Below are positions 56,161 to 64,000 of a stretch of DNA of 64,000 nt, one piece after another. The position numbers and the translations under genes are program-made. The notes beneath the pieces were generated by a model. It was not told where the DNA came from and made no database searches. It saw only the letters and a program-made list of their open reading frames with translations. This DNA is from Nostoc sp. B(2019) (GTDB lineage Bacteria > Cyanobacteriota > Cyanobacteriia > Cyanobacteriales > Nostocaceae), in NCBI RefSeq assembly GCF_010091925.1, contig NZ_WVID01000016.1, positions 164,598 through 228,597 of the forward strand, written 5' to 3'. Positions within the stretch are counted from its first letter, which is position 1. Each line of letters starts with the position of its first letter.

Positions 56161-57669
56161 CTACACTCCTGAATTATTTCTTGGTAAACTGATTGTAAAC
56201 ACACTTCCTTCCTCTAGTTTTGATTGTACACTCACGCTACCCCCCATACCCTCTACAAGTGTCTTGACAATCGATAAACCCAAACCAGAACCCCCAGTTG
56301 CATGAGAACGAGATTCATCTACGCGGTAAAATCGCTCAAAAATGCGTGATTGGTGTTGTAAAGGGATGCCATGACCATGATCGCAAATTTGAATAATTGC
56401 CTGATCCGAAAACTGATTTAACTTGAAAATTACGGGTGTTCCAGCTTCAGAATACTTAATAGCGTTATCAATCAAATTCAGCACTACTTGTTTGAAACGA
56501 CTGTAGTCTACTTTTACCTCAATTGGGTAAGTTGTTGACTCAATTTTAATTGTGCGATCGCTATACTTTTCTGCCATCACCACAACCTCTTCAACCAAGT
56601 CATTCAGCACATAAGATTTAATCTGAAAGTGCAAATAACCACTATCTGCTCGTGCTAAATCAAGTAAATCTTGTAGCAGACGAATAGTGTGTTCAGCTTC
56701 CGATGCAGCAGTTTCTAAAGCTTCCTGTTGGGTTTGAGTTAAATTATTCTGCCGTCGTAAAACACTTTGCAAATAACCATGTACAATCGTCAATGGTGTG
56801 CGTAACTCGTGAGAAACATTACTGACAAATTCTTGTTCTTGCTCCCAAGATTGAGAAAGACGCGATAGCAGCATATTTAAAGTTTGAGCTAATTCTTTGA
56901 CCTCGCTAGGTGCATTATTCAGATATAGTTGTGCTTGTCCCAAATCTTCTACAGAAATAACAGCAGTCATTTGGTTTAGCTGGCGCAGAGGTTGCAGAGA
57001 ACGTTTAATATAAAATGCGATCGCAACTGTTAGCATGATAATTGCCAAAACAGTAGTAATAGCCAAACTCCGCACTATTACCATAAACATTGTCTGTTCG
57101 CGGGTAATATCCTGGACTACAAATAGCTGACCCAGAAGCTTACCCTGCACTTTTAAAGAACCACCACTCAAAACAAAGTAGCTTTGGTTAACTTTATAAA
57201 CTTGAGGTTTAATCGACATCTTAGTAAGGGAAATTAACTCAGCCACCATAGAATCAGATAACAAATCCAAGGTGGTAGATTTAACTAAAATCTTATGATC
57301 AGGACTTTTTAGCCATAATAATGTATTACTATTCGCCAAGTTATTAATAGCCTTTTGCAACCCAGTTTCAGGTTGCATCATTTCACTATAAAGTTGCACA
57401 TCACGCGGCAAGCGTTCAGTAATTTGTTCTATATTCTGCTTATGACTATCAATCAAAATTTGCTGCATTTTCCAACTAGTCCATGCAGCAAGGCTACTCA
57501 ATATAAAAGCTGAAAATGCACCAATACCTACCGTTAGGCGTAGCTGTAATGAAAATAAATCTATATTTATCCAAGTTTTTCTAATTTGCTTCACTACTTT
57601 GGTTATGTTGTGCGTATTGGATAAGGCTTTATTAATAAACAAGAAGAAAAAGGATGAACTCTTAGCCAC
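56161..57669 (-). CDS. Sensor histidine kinase (HAMP, HisKA, HATPase)
   Basis: 502 residues. Two membrane segments (about 45-65 and 198-220) frame a periplasmic sensor of about 130 residues. A HAMP linker follows (about 225-275), then HisKA with the phosphorylation H-box EFVSNVSHELRTPLTIVHGY and the HATPase domain: N-box NLIDNAIKYSEAG, G1 ICDHGHGI, F-box FERFYR and G2 GGSGLGLSIVK. The periplasmic part does not match a known sensor and could be a new one. No response regulator is adjacent, so its partner must be encoded elsewhere. The start at 57669 is an ATG; an internal start near the first helix cannot be excluded. Confidence 0.92.
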   Translation of the reverse strand: MAKSSSFFFLFINKALSNTHNITKVVKQIRKTWINIDLFSLQLRLTVGIGAFSAFILSSLAAWTSWKMQQILIDSHKQNIEQITERLPRDVQLYSEMMQPETGLQKAINNLANSNTLLWLKSPDHKILVKSTTLDLLSDSMVAELISLTKMSIKPQVYKVNQSYFVLSGGSLKVQGKLLGQLFVVQDITREQTMFMVIVRSLAITTVLAIIMLTVAIAFYIKRSLQPLRQLNQMTAVISVEDLGQAQLYLNNAPSEVKELAQTLNMLLSRLSQSWEQEQEFVSNVSHELRTPLTIVHGYLQSVLRRQNNLTQTQQEALETAASEAEHTIRLLQDLLDLARADSGYLHFQIKSYVLNDLVEEVVVMAEKYSDRTIKIESTTYPIEVKVDYSRFKQVVLNLIDNAIKYSEAGTPVIFKLNQFSDQAIIQICDHGHGIPLQHQSRIFERFYRVDESRSHATGGSGLGLSIVKTLVEGMGGSVSVQSKLEEGSVFTISLPRNNSGV

Positions 57670-58060
57670 GCCGCTTGTTTCTTACTTGTTATCCTTTCCT
57701 GTTTCTTCTGAGTCTCCTTGATAAAGTTGTACTAAAATTAGAATTTATAATTATAGGTGTTCTAAACTGACTTCTGTTAGATATACAATGACAGTGGCAA
57801 CTCTTTCAAGAAAAATACTAAATATTTTTATTTCATCATTCTCTCAACTTTTCAAAATTATCTCTAATAAAAATTTAAACGTAATGTTGAGTAACTAAAT
57901 TAATTTCAGGTGAGAATTACCTTAAACTTTTGCTGTCTAAAAATCTTCCTTATGAGCCTAGGACATGGTAAGAAGGGAAAGGGTGAATTTAAAGCTTTTC
58001 CCTTTCCCCTTTGCCCTTTACCCTTTAACTAAGAAGTATTGTCTCAGTCTCTAGTCCCCT
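57670..58060. other. Intergenic region of about 390 bases
   Basis: AT-rich for the first 280 bases. The last part (57970-58030) is a low-complexity inverted-like stretch (AAGGGAAAGGG facing CCCTTTCCCC) that can form a hairpin and may end the protease transcript. No gene was seen. Confidence 0.5.
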
Positions 58061-59323
58061 TTATTGCACTTGAGTCGGGAAAGCCCCAGGTTGCACAGCT
58101 AGGTTAAGATTTTGTCCATTGCGACGCAACTGTAGGCGCAAATCTCCCCCAACTTGGCTTTTTTCAACTGCTCTTTGGACACCGCTAGCATCTGTGACTG
58201 ATTGACCATTGAGTGTTTGGATAACATCACCAGGACGTATTCCGGCTCTAGCCGCTGGTGAATTTGGCATAACTCTGACAACTAATACACCTTTATCTTC
58301 ATTCACATTTAAACCGCTACTGGGGTCTGAGTTGATATTTTGCTTTAACTCAGGTGTTAGTCCCACCATCTGAATTCCCAGATAAGGATGTTGCACTTTG
58401 CCTGTAGCTATCAGTTGATTGGAAATGCGTTGGGTTGTGTTGATAGGAATGGCAAAGCCTATCCCCTGTGCTCCTCGGATAATGGCTGTATTCATCCCAA
58501 TCACCTCGCCACGGGAATTTAGCAGAGGGCCGCCAGAGTTACCAGGATTAATCGCCGCATCTGTTTGAATAAATTCCACTCGCTTATCGGGAGCACCTAT
58601 TTGATTGCTAGTGCGTCCGGTGGCGCTGATGATCCCTGTAGTGACTGTGTTATCTAAACCGAGGGGGTTGCCGATCGCGATCGCCCATTCTCCCGGTTGC
58701 AGTTGGTCTGAGTTCCCCAACGCCACTGTCGGTAGATTGTTTCCCTCAATCTTGACAACAGCGACATCTGTTAATGAGTCTCTTCCCAAAACCTTACCAG
58801 GTAAGGTGCGTCCATCTTTAAGTGTTACTGTCACTGTGTCAGCACCAGCCACTACGTGAGCGTTAGTAAGAATCCGCCCATCGTTACTGATGATAAAACC
58901 TGAGCCAGTACCTCGTTCTACCCTTTCTCGTGATTCTGGTATTTGCGAGCCAAAAAAGCGGCGGAAAAACGGGTCGTTAAATTCCTCTGGTATCTGGCTT
59001 CTGACTGTTCGAGAAGAGTTAATCCGTACCACAGCCGGCCCAACCTTTTGCACAACCCCAATCACAAAGTTAGGATCTGTGGCAATCGGTAACGGAGGAG
59101 CTGCATTTACTGGACTCACTGCCAAATTAGAGGCACTCTCAGACACCTTTTGAGGATTAGAAGCCAGATAGCCGCCTGTCAATGTCATCCCTGAACCCAG
59201 CAGCACCAGCGATAGAGAGGCAGCAGCCTTTTTCCAGGGAGATTGATTACGGTATTTAGCATCAGAAGTGTTATTTGTAATACTATTTAATTTGTGTTCT
59301 CTGTCGCGAGATTCGTTTTGCAT
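58061..59323 (-). CDS. HtrA/Deg family serine protease with PDZ domain
   Basis: 420 residues. The N-terminus has a positively charged start and one hydrophobic segment (about 36-55, [19 protein letters not shown]), giving a membrane anchor or signal peptide. The trypsin-like core is intact: [19 protein letters not shown] with the catalytic His, [12 protein letters not shown] with the Asp and [16 protein letters not shown] with the Ser. A single PDZ domain follows (about 320-410: [29 protein letters not shown]), as in cyanobacterial HhoA/HhoB/HtrA. It acts in protein quality control in the periplasm or at the thylakoid. Which of the three paralogues it is cannot be told. It is divergent from the EACC1 relic at 59506. 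Confidence 0.94.
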   Translation of the reverse strand: MQNESRDREHKLNSITNNTSDAKYRNQSPWKKAAASLSLVLLGSGMTLTGGYLASNPQKVSESASNLAVSPVNAAPPLPIATDPNFVIGVVQKVGPAVVRINSSRTVRSQIPEEFNDPFFRRFFGSQIPESRERVERGTGSGFIISNDGRILTNAHVVAGADTVTVTLKDGRTLPGKVLGRDSLTDVAVVKIEGNNLPTVALGNSDQLQPGEWAIAIGNPLGLDNTVTTGIISATGRTSNQIGAPDKRVEFIQTDAAINPGNSGGPLLNSRGEVIGMNTAIIRGAQGIGFAIPINTTQRISNQLIATGKVQHPYLGIQMVGLTPELKQNINSDPSSGLNVNEDKGVLVVRVMPNSPAARAGIRPGDVIQTLNGQSVTDASGVQRAVEKSQVGGDLRLQLRRNGQNLNLAVQPGAFPTQVQ

Positions 59324-59505
59324 TGCTGTCTGGAAGAATATTTAGATTTACTATTAATTGTAGATATGATTTTTGACGTTTTTGTTGCAAAGGTATTGCG
59401 CTGGTGTGAAAAGTTTGGTATGAAACCGCGTATTTACTTGATTGACTGAGAAATAACCTATACAATCTCTCAAAGAGACTCTTGGCAATACTTGGGCGCT
59501 TCATA

Positions 59506-59801
59506 ATGGCAACGAGATCTAATATTCAGGTGACGATTTCCCTGTTTGAACTGGGTTTAGAAGACAAGGAGTTGCAAACAGAGGTGGTTCAAAAGCTCTG
59601 GAGGGTTTCTCGTTGGGGATATTGAAGACAGTGGTGCAACCAGCCACGATTAAAGCTTTGTTTGGTCTGGTATGTCGCCTTTCTGGAAAATCTATCGAAT
59701 TAGATGTAGAAGCCAATGGTAAAACACTCAAAGTGTAAACCAGCAGTCTGGCAGAGTTAGTAGCAGCAGTTGAACCAGCGCAAAAATTTGTAGGGGGATA
59801 G
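59506..59801 (+). pseudogene. Broken EACC1-like gene upstream of the second caspase
   Basis: Starts like EACC1 (MATRSNIQVTISLFELGLED), then at about residue 30 jumps to another frame. Relative to the intact gene at 38940 about 25 residues are missing there. The rest reads GGFLVGILKTVVQPATIKAL, then SIELDVEANGKTLKV and an in-frame TAA, followed by further family-like sequence (SSLAELVAAVEPAQKFVGG) to 59801. It ends 10 bases before the caspase start. Frameshift, internal deletion and nonsense codon together make it a pseudogene. Confidence 0.8.
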
Positions 59802-59811
59802 TCAGGCAAAT

Positions 59812-62004
59812 ATGGTGAACAAGGTAGCATTGCTGATTGGAGTCAGTGAATATGAGCCTGGTTTTATCCCTCTACTGGGAGCTGTTAAAGATGTGGATGC
59901 CATACAACGAGTGTTGGCAAACCCAGAAATGGGTGGCTTTGCCGAGACGGATATTACGGTGCTGAAAAATCCCCAGCGGCAAGATATGGAAGATGCCATT
60001 TATCGATTGTATGCCGATCGCCACAGAGATGACCTGGTATTATTTTATTTCTCTGGTCATGGGATTAAGGATGAAAGAGGCAATCTTTACCTATCAACTC
60101 GAATTACTCGTAAACAGAATGGCAAACTAGTAAAGCCTTCGGCAGTTGCAGCTAGTTTTCTACACGAAAGTATTAACGATAGCCGCTCTCAGAGACAGGT
60201 TGTGATTTTGGACTGTTGCTTTAGTGGAGCGATCGCTCAGGGGATGACTGTTAGAGATGATGATACCGTAAATTTGCAAGAACAGTTAGGTGGCAAAGGA
60301 CGGGCAATTTTGACATCTTCCACATCTACTCAGTATTCTTTTGAGCAGATAGGATCTGAGCTTTCAATCTATACTCGTTACCTAGTCGAAGGCATTGAAA
60401 CAGGAGCCGCAGACCACGATGAAGATGGCTGGATTTCGGTGGATGGGTTGCATGAGTATGCCAGCATCAAGGTGCAGGAAGAAGCTCCAGCTATGACACC
60501 AAAGTTTTATCCTGTTGAGGAAGGCTACAAGATAAATATAGCTAGAGCACCCGTTGGTGAACCAAAACTGACGTATCGCAGAAAAGTTGAAGAAATCGCT
60601 CGTAAAAGACAAGGAAAGATTTCTTCAATCAACCAGATGGCTTTAGAAGAATTACGTCACAGCCTGAAATTGCCATCTGAAGAGGCTAATGCCATTGAGA
60701 CTGATGTTTTGCAGCCTTACGTTATCCGCGAGCAAAAATTACAGCGTTATGAACAGGCTTTATCGGAAGCAATTCAGCGGCAAAATCCTCTGAGTGACGA
60801 AGATTGGAGCGACATGAAAGATTTGCAACAAGTTCTGCGGCTCAGAGATGAAGATGTTGCACCGATTGTGGAACGTTTCCGAAATGAAAAAGTATCACCG
60901 ATAGTAATAGAGATTCCTCCAGAAACCGGAACCTCGACTGATCAAACATCTTTTAGCAACGATGTTACCGTTGTTCAAACCCAGTCAGAAAGTCCTTATT
61001 CTCGTTGGAAGTTGCTAGTATTTGGTTTGGTATCTGTCGCTTTGGGGATGGTAATCAACAAAATATGGACAGATAAACCCCTGGATCAACACCCTTTACT
61101 TGTTTCTCAACAAACTTACTCTAAAAGCCTTTTTACTGATATTAAAGATGATGTCCCTTCTGGCATATTTAACTATGGTCTTAGTACAACTTGGGCTCCA
61201 ATTCGTGGCAATGTAGATCAAGAAATTCAAAAAGCATTTCCTAATTTTCAACTCAAATATATAGTATTTCCTCTTGAAGAGACGGGTTCACTCACAAGTA
61301 TCGAAAAGTTATTAGATAGGTCAGTTGCTTTTGCTCAGTACTCTTATCCACTCACAGAACAACAGAAAAAGAAGTTTAAAGAAATTCCTGTAGCTGTTGA
61401 TGGAGTGGCGATCGCAGTTCATCCTGAATTAAGCATCTCTAGCTTAACCTTGGATGAGTTAAAGCGTATTTACACAGGTGAAGTTACCAACTGGAATCAA
61501 GTAGGAGGCCCTGACTTGAAAATTACGCCTTTGTCTCGCAATGTATCGGGTGGTACTGTCAAGTTTTTCAAAGAAAAGGTTTTGGGCGATCCTGAATATT
61601 CATTTGCTCCGAAGGTTGTTAAAAAAGTCCAAAGCACCACCCTAGGATTACAAGAAGTATACAAAGACAAAGGTGGCATTTACTTTGCTTCAGCTTCAGA
61701 GGTGCTTGGTCAGTGTATGGTCAAGCCTTTATGGTTAGGTAAGGATAGAAATAATCTAGTTCCTCCCCATCAAAAATTAAGTACAGATCAAATTTCTAAA
61801 TGTCCAAAAAATCCGAATAAACTTTACAAAGCGAATGTAAATGCTTTTAGCGACCAAAGCTATCCACTTACTCGGAAGCTATATGTAGTTGTCAAGCAGG
61901 ACGGTTCCATAGACCAAAAAGCAGGCGAAGCCTATGCTAAATTGCTGCTAACTCGCCAAGGTCAAGACCTAATTGAAACATCTGGCTTTGGCAGAATTCG
62001 CTAA
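59812..62004 (+). CDS. Orthocaspase / transmembrane / PstS-like binding protein fusion
   Basis: 730 residues. Residues 1-240 are a caspase fold with His83 (YFSGHGIKDE) and Cys136 (VILDCCFSGAI) intact. The helical middle domain (about 250-350: INQMALEELRHSLKLPSEEAN, MKDLQQVLRLRDEDVAPIVE) is paralogous to that of the caspase at 39349. One membrane segment lies near residues 397-417 (LLVFGLVSVALGMVINKIW). The C-terminal 300 residues resemble a phosphate-type solute-binding protein: TWAPIRGNVDQEIQKAF, VDGVAIAVHP, LTLDELKRIYTGEVTNW, GTVKFFKEKVLGD and the closing TSGFGRIR. The probable topology is cytoplasmic protease, one helix, extracytoplasmic ligand-binding domain. This is an inferred receptor-protease. 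Its upstream EACC1 gene is broken. Confidence 0.87.
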   Translation: MVNKVALLIGVSEYEPGFIPLLGAVKDVDAIQRVLANPEMGGFAETDITVLKNPQRQDMEDAIYRLYADRHRDDLVLFYFSGHGIKDERGNLYLSTRITRKQNGKLVKPSAVAASFLHESINDSRSQRQVVILDCCFSGAIAQGMTVRDDDTVNLQEQLGGKGRAILTSSTSTQYSFEQIGSELSIYTRYLVEGIETGAADHDEDGWISVDGLHEYASIKVQEEAPAMTPKFYPVEEGYKINIARAPVGEPKLTYRRKVEEIARKRQGKISSINQMALEELRHSLKLPSEEANAIETDVLQPYVIREQKLQRYEQALSEAIQRQNPLSDEDWSDMKDLQQVLRLRDEDVAPIVERFRNEKVSPIVIEIPPETGTSTDQTSFSNDVTVVQTQSESPYSRWKLLVFGLVSVALGMVINKIWTDKPLDQHPLLVSQQTYSKSLFTDIKDDVPSGIFNYGLSTTWAPIRGNVDQEIQKAFPNFQLKYIVFPLEETGSLTSIEKLLDRSVAFAQYSYPLTEQQKKKFKEIPVAVDGVAIAVHPELSISSLTLDELKRIYTGEVTNWNQVGGPDLKITPLSRNVSGGTVKFFKEKVLGDPEYSFAPKVVKKVQSTTLGLQEVYKDKGGIYFASASEVLGQCMVKPLWLGKDRNNLVPPHQKLSTDQISKCPKNPNKLYKANVNAFSDQSYPLTRKLYVVVKQDGSIDQKAGEAYAKLLLTRQGQDLIETSGFGRIR

Positions 62005-62091
62005 TAGGTTTAGCTGATGAATCTTTATTTTTGCAAACTAGAATATTTTTACTAGTAGAAGAAGATATTTTAAAAGCTTATTTTTATTTGT

Positions 62092-62118
62092 CCTGGCGAT
62101 TAGAAATCGCGGCTATGC
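62092..62118. repeat. Hairpin repeat of the CCTGGCGA..TCGCGGCTA type
   Basis: CCTGGCGATTAGAAATCGCG has a GCGATT/AATCGC stem. A related inverse copy is at 37844-37870 (CCGCGACTTCCAGTCGCCAGG). Typical interspersed element between genes. Confidence 0.6.
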
Positions 62119-62259
62119 AGTATCTATGTTTTAGGTAAAGTGCGATCGCCCTTCTACAACACACTATTAACTATCTCTCATAAACTGCGTAGGCGTAGCC
62201 CGTCGTAGCAAAAAGTTCTGTAGGCGGAGAGAAGTCTGTAAGCGCCGACGTCCAACTCA

Positions 62260-62505
62260 TTATCTGTGATCTGAGCGCTTAGCAAGATATTCATCTATAG
62301 TCACTGACTGACCATCGCTATACTCAGCGCGAACTGCTTGAATTTCTGCCTGTGTTTCTGCATCGTCTTCGTACAACGCTTCTTCGGCTTCAAAAATCTG
62401 TTGCTCAATTAGCTCTTGAAGTTGACGTTTTTCTGTTAACTCAAGAGAAGATATTGCTTCTGCTAAAGTTTCCAAGGAGAGTTGTACTTTAACAATGGCT
62501 GGCAT
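62260..62505 (-). CDS. Small conserved hypothetical protein
   Basis: 81 residues from the ATG complement at 62503-62505, with GGAGAAA 3 to 9 bases before. An upstream ATG (62646) would add 47 residues of low-quality sequence. The content is helical and acidic: MPAIVKVQLSLETLAEAISS, LQELIEQQIFEAEEALYEDD and TIDEYLAKRSDHR. Small proteins with this ending occur as antitoxin-like partners in cyanobacteria. No toxin-like neighbour is present, so this is tentative. Confidence 0.65.
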   Translation of the reverse strand: MPAIVKVQLSLETLAEAISSLELTEKRQLQELIEQQIFEAEEALYEDDAETQAEIQAVRAEYSDGQSVTIDEYLAKRSDHR

Positions 62506-62639
62506 TTTTCTCCTATTGGGTGTGTTTTTTTCGCACTTTGACACCATTATGCTGATTTTAACAGTTATATTTTTGTCAAGCCGAAAGTCTTTGGGTTGTG
62601 TTTCAGAACAAATGCATCTAAACTTTACTAACTGATGAT

Positions 62640-62730
62640 AATGCAATCTGCCTAGGCTTAGCCAGTCGTAGCGAAAAGTTCTGTAGGCGGGTTTCCCGCC
62701 GTAGGAAACTTTTCAAGACAGACATCGCTT
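62640..62730. repeat. Intergenic palindromic repeat
   Basis: Reads TAGCCAGTCGTAGCGAAAAG, then GGCGGGTTTCCCGCC, then AACTTTTCAAGACAGACATC. Its right end is the reverse complement of the element inserted in the gene at 45829. A shorter related copy sits at 62186-62235. Confidence 0.75.
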
Positions 62731-62753
62731 ACAGCAGACTTTTCCTATGCATT

Positions 62754-62892
62754 CATCAACATTACGACATTAATCATCAACATTACGACATTAGTCACCA
62801 ATATTACAACATTGGTCATCAACTTTACGATGTTGGTCATGATTATTATAATGTTGGTCATTAACATTACGATGTTGGTCATCAATATTAAA
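62754..62892. repeat. 21-base tandem repeat, about 6.5 copies, degenerate
   Basis: Six full units of CATCAACATTACGACATTAGT, with increasing divergence to the right (CATTAACATTACGATGTTGGT). Several units contain AACATTACGATGTT, which is self-complementary apart from the centre. It has the same period as the repeat at 26172 but an unrelated sequence. Confidence 0.88.
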
Positions 62893-63083
62893 GCGATCGC
62901 CACGACACCAGCTTCCATGACAGTCCAACATATTTTATTGATTAAATCAGCATCCAGTGATTAGATTCAGAGAAATCACTGGAATAAGATGAACAATTTA
63001 TTAGTAAAAATTGTGAGTTCTGCTGAACCATAATACTGCTTATTGAGGCAAGCTAGCTTTATAACTCTCTCAGGAGCAAATTT

Positions 63084-63479
63084 ATGCCTCGGACAAAACG
63101 TACATCTCGGATTCTCGAAAAAGCTGAGTTGAGATCTGTTGCACTCAAAGCAATTGATCCAAATATGAATTTTGATAATAATTACAATTTACAAAACCTG
63201 ACTCAATCAATTGAAGAGTTACGCTCTATGCTTGATGTTTATAATAGCGCTTTAGCTATGGTTGACACTACCAAAACTAAAATTGATGCGATGGAAAAAA
63301 TCTTGAGCCATCTTTCAGACAAGATGCTGGTGGGTGTTGGTTTCAAGTACGGTAAAGACAGTGGCGAATATGAGATAGCGGGTGGCGTTCGTGACAGCGA
63401 ACGTATTCGCAAAGGTAGGTTAACTCGCTTGAAAGCTAGTGCAGGGGAAGCATCAGTTAAAAATATTAAAACTGCCTAA
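63084..63479 (+). CDS. Conserved hypothetical cyanobacterial protein
   Basis: 131 residues. The N-terminal part is basic and helical (MPRTKRTSRILEKAELRSVA); the middle is a coiled-coil-like helix (LTQSIEELRSMLDVYNSALAM); then MLVGVGFKYGKDSGEYEIAGG. No known domain was recognised. The start ATG has CAGGAGCAA before it, a good ribosome-binding site. No signal peptide or membrane segment. Possibly an early or structural small protein of the genus; the role is unknown. Confidence 0.7.
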   Translation: MPRTKRTSRILEKAELRSVALKAIDPNMNFDNNYNLQNLTQSIEELRSMLDVYNSALAMVDTTKTKIDAMEKILSHLSDKMLVGVGFKYGKDSGEYEIAGGVRDSERIRKGRLTRLKASAGEASVKNIKTA

Positions 63480-63656
63480 TTCTAGGGCTATAGTGGTGTA
63501 CACAAGTCATCGAATTACCCACAAGTCTTGAAAAACCTCACCCTGTCCTATCGGACATCCCTCTTTTTGCTAAGGAGAGGGAAAGATTTACCCACAGGGT
63601 AAAGCGAAGGTGAGGTTTTAATTTTTGGGTTGTAGAGGCGATATTCATCCCTTGCT
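63480..63656. other. Short intergenic stretch with repeat remnants
   Basis: Contains AAAACCTCACCCTGTCC and a related inverse GGTGAGGTTTT about 80 bases on, which can pair around an insert. No gene seen. Confidence 0.5.
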
Positions 63657-63944
63657 TTATTCCTCAATCAACTCAAAATCAACCCGCTCATAAATATCAC
63701 GCAAGGCAATTTGGAAATCGATGGAATTCAGAATTAAAACTGCATCTTCACCTTCATACTCCTTGAAAATCCATTGCCCTTCTGCTTGTTTTACAAATTG
63801 TTCAACTGTAAAACTGTATTGGTCAATCATAATATATTCTTGAAACTCAGGAATTGAACGGTAATATTTAAACTTATCTGTTTTGTCATAATTTTTAGTA
63901 GAGTTTGATAAAACTTCAACAATTAAGTAGGTGGGCGAGAAAAT
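63657..63944 (-). pseudogene. Uma2 family protein, truncated at its N-terminus
   Basis: 95 residues of the C-terminal half of a Uma2/DUF820 protein: SPTYLIVEVLSNSTKNYDKT, DKFKYYRSIPEFQEYIMID and then an acidic ending VDFELIEE. The VEVLS and D-x-KFKYY positions are the family core. An in-frame TAA (complement at 63945-63947) precedes it with no start codon between, and the first half with the PD region is missing. A frameshift near 63945 is an alternative, because other upstream frames continue open to the window edge. Either way it is not functional as seen. Confidence 0.6.
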
Positions 63945-64000
63945 TTACAAGTATGTAACAAAACATTAAGTTGTGGAATTAGAGTTAAATTTAACACGTT

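Noticed and set aside
62754..62892. The 21-base repeats looked at first like a CRISPR array
   Set aside because: There are no unique spacers between units; the repeats are contiguous, and no cas genes are in the window.

Overview
The window looks like chromosome from a filamentous, heterocystous-type cyanobacterium (Nostoc/Anabaena-like). The clues are the many HIP1 octamers (GCGATCGC), a Ycf54 chlorophyll-cyclase factor, several families typical of large cyanobacterial genomes (AAA-like ATPase with WD40, Ser/Thr kinase fused to a sulfatase-modifying-factor domain, orthocaspases, DUF1565 and SLH surface proteins, PEP-CTERM, Uma2/DUF820), modest GC, long AT-rich intergenic gaps and many small palindromic or tandem intergenic repeats. 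No rRNA, tRNA, CRISPR array, transposase or phage module was recognised. This assignment is inference from gene content, not a database match.

Layout. 1-5 kb: 5' part of a proline iminopeptidase, a decayed caspase-like gene, a DUF1499 protein, a GT4 glycosyltransferase and an orphan PotC-type permease. 5-13 kb: signalling block with an HTH/AAA-like ATPase, an AAA-like/14xWD40 protein, a zinc-ribbon Ser/Thr kinase fused to an FGE-like domain, and a lone DUF433 protein. 13-18.3 kb: DUF1517 membrane protein, a 2 kb gene-free stretch, a second GT4 enzyme, and a TauE/SafE transporter whose start is thrown out of frame by a poly-T tract. 18.3-19.6 kb: thiE-thiS. 20-33.4 kb: cell-surface block with two DUF1565 beta-helix proteins (one with six SLH repeats), a PEP-CTERM protein, a 1602-residue CARDB/RTX protein, and dense repeats. 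34-38.8 kb: PpiC isomerase, ABC exporter, ExoD, ABC-2 permease. 38.9-41.5 kb: EACC1-like small protein plus caspase-TM-TPR. 41.7-48.8 kb: two Uma2 proteins, pdxJ, a SnoaL-like protein, ycf54, a secreted SPOR-like protein carrying an in-frame repeat insertion, and fused pabAB. 48.9-54 kb: single-chain Eco57I-like methylase/BsuBI-PstI endonuclease, amidase, a caspase N-terminal relic, and a DUF5615/DUF433 toxin-antitoxin-like pair. 54-59.3 kb: dnaG, a histidine kinase, an HtrA protease. 59.5-64 kb: a decayed EACC1 gene upstream of a caspase-TM-PstS-like fusion, small genes, tandem repeats and a truncated Uma2 relic.

The most interesting theme is the caspase system. Two intact, membrane-anchored orthocaspases share the same N-terminal caspase and middle helical domain but carry different C-terminal sensor modules (TPR versus a phosphate-binding-protein-like domain). 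Each sits directly behind an EACC1-type gene, intact in one case and broken in the other. Two further caspase relics lie at 539-1442 and 53251-53319. This pattern fits a modular, rapidly turning-over biological-conflict or cell-death system of the type proposed for multicellular cyanobacteria; its action here is inferred.
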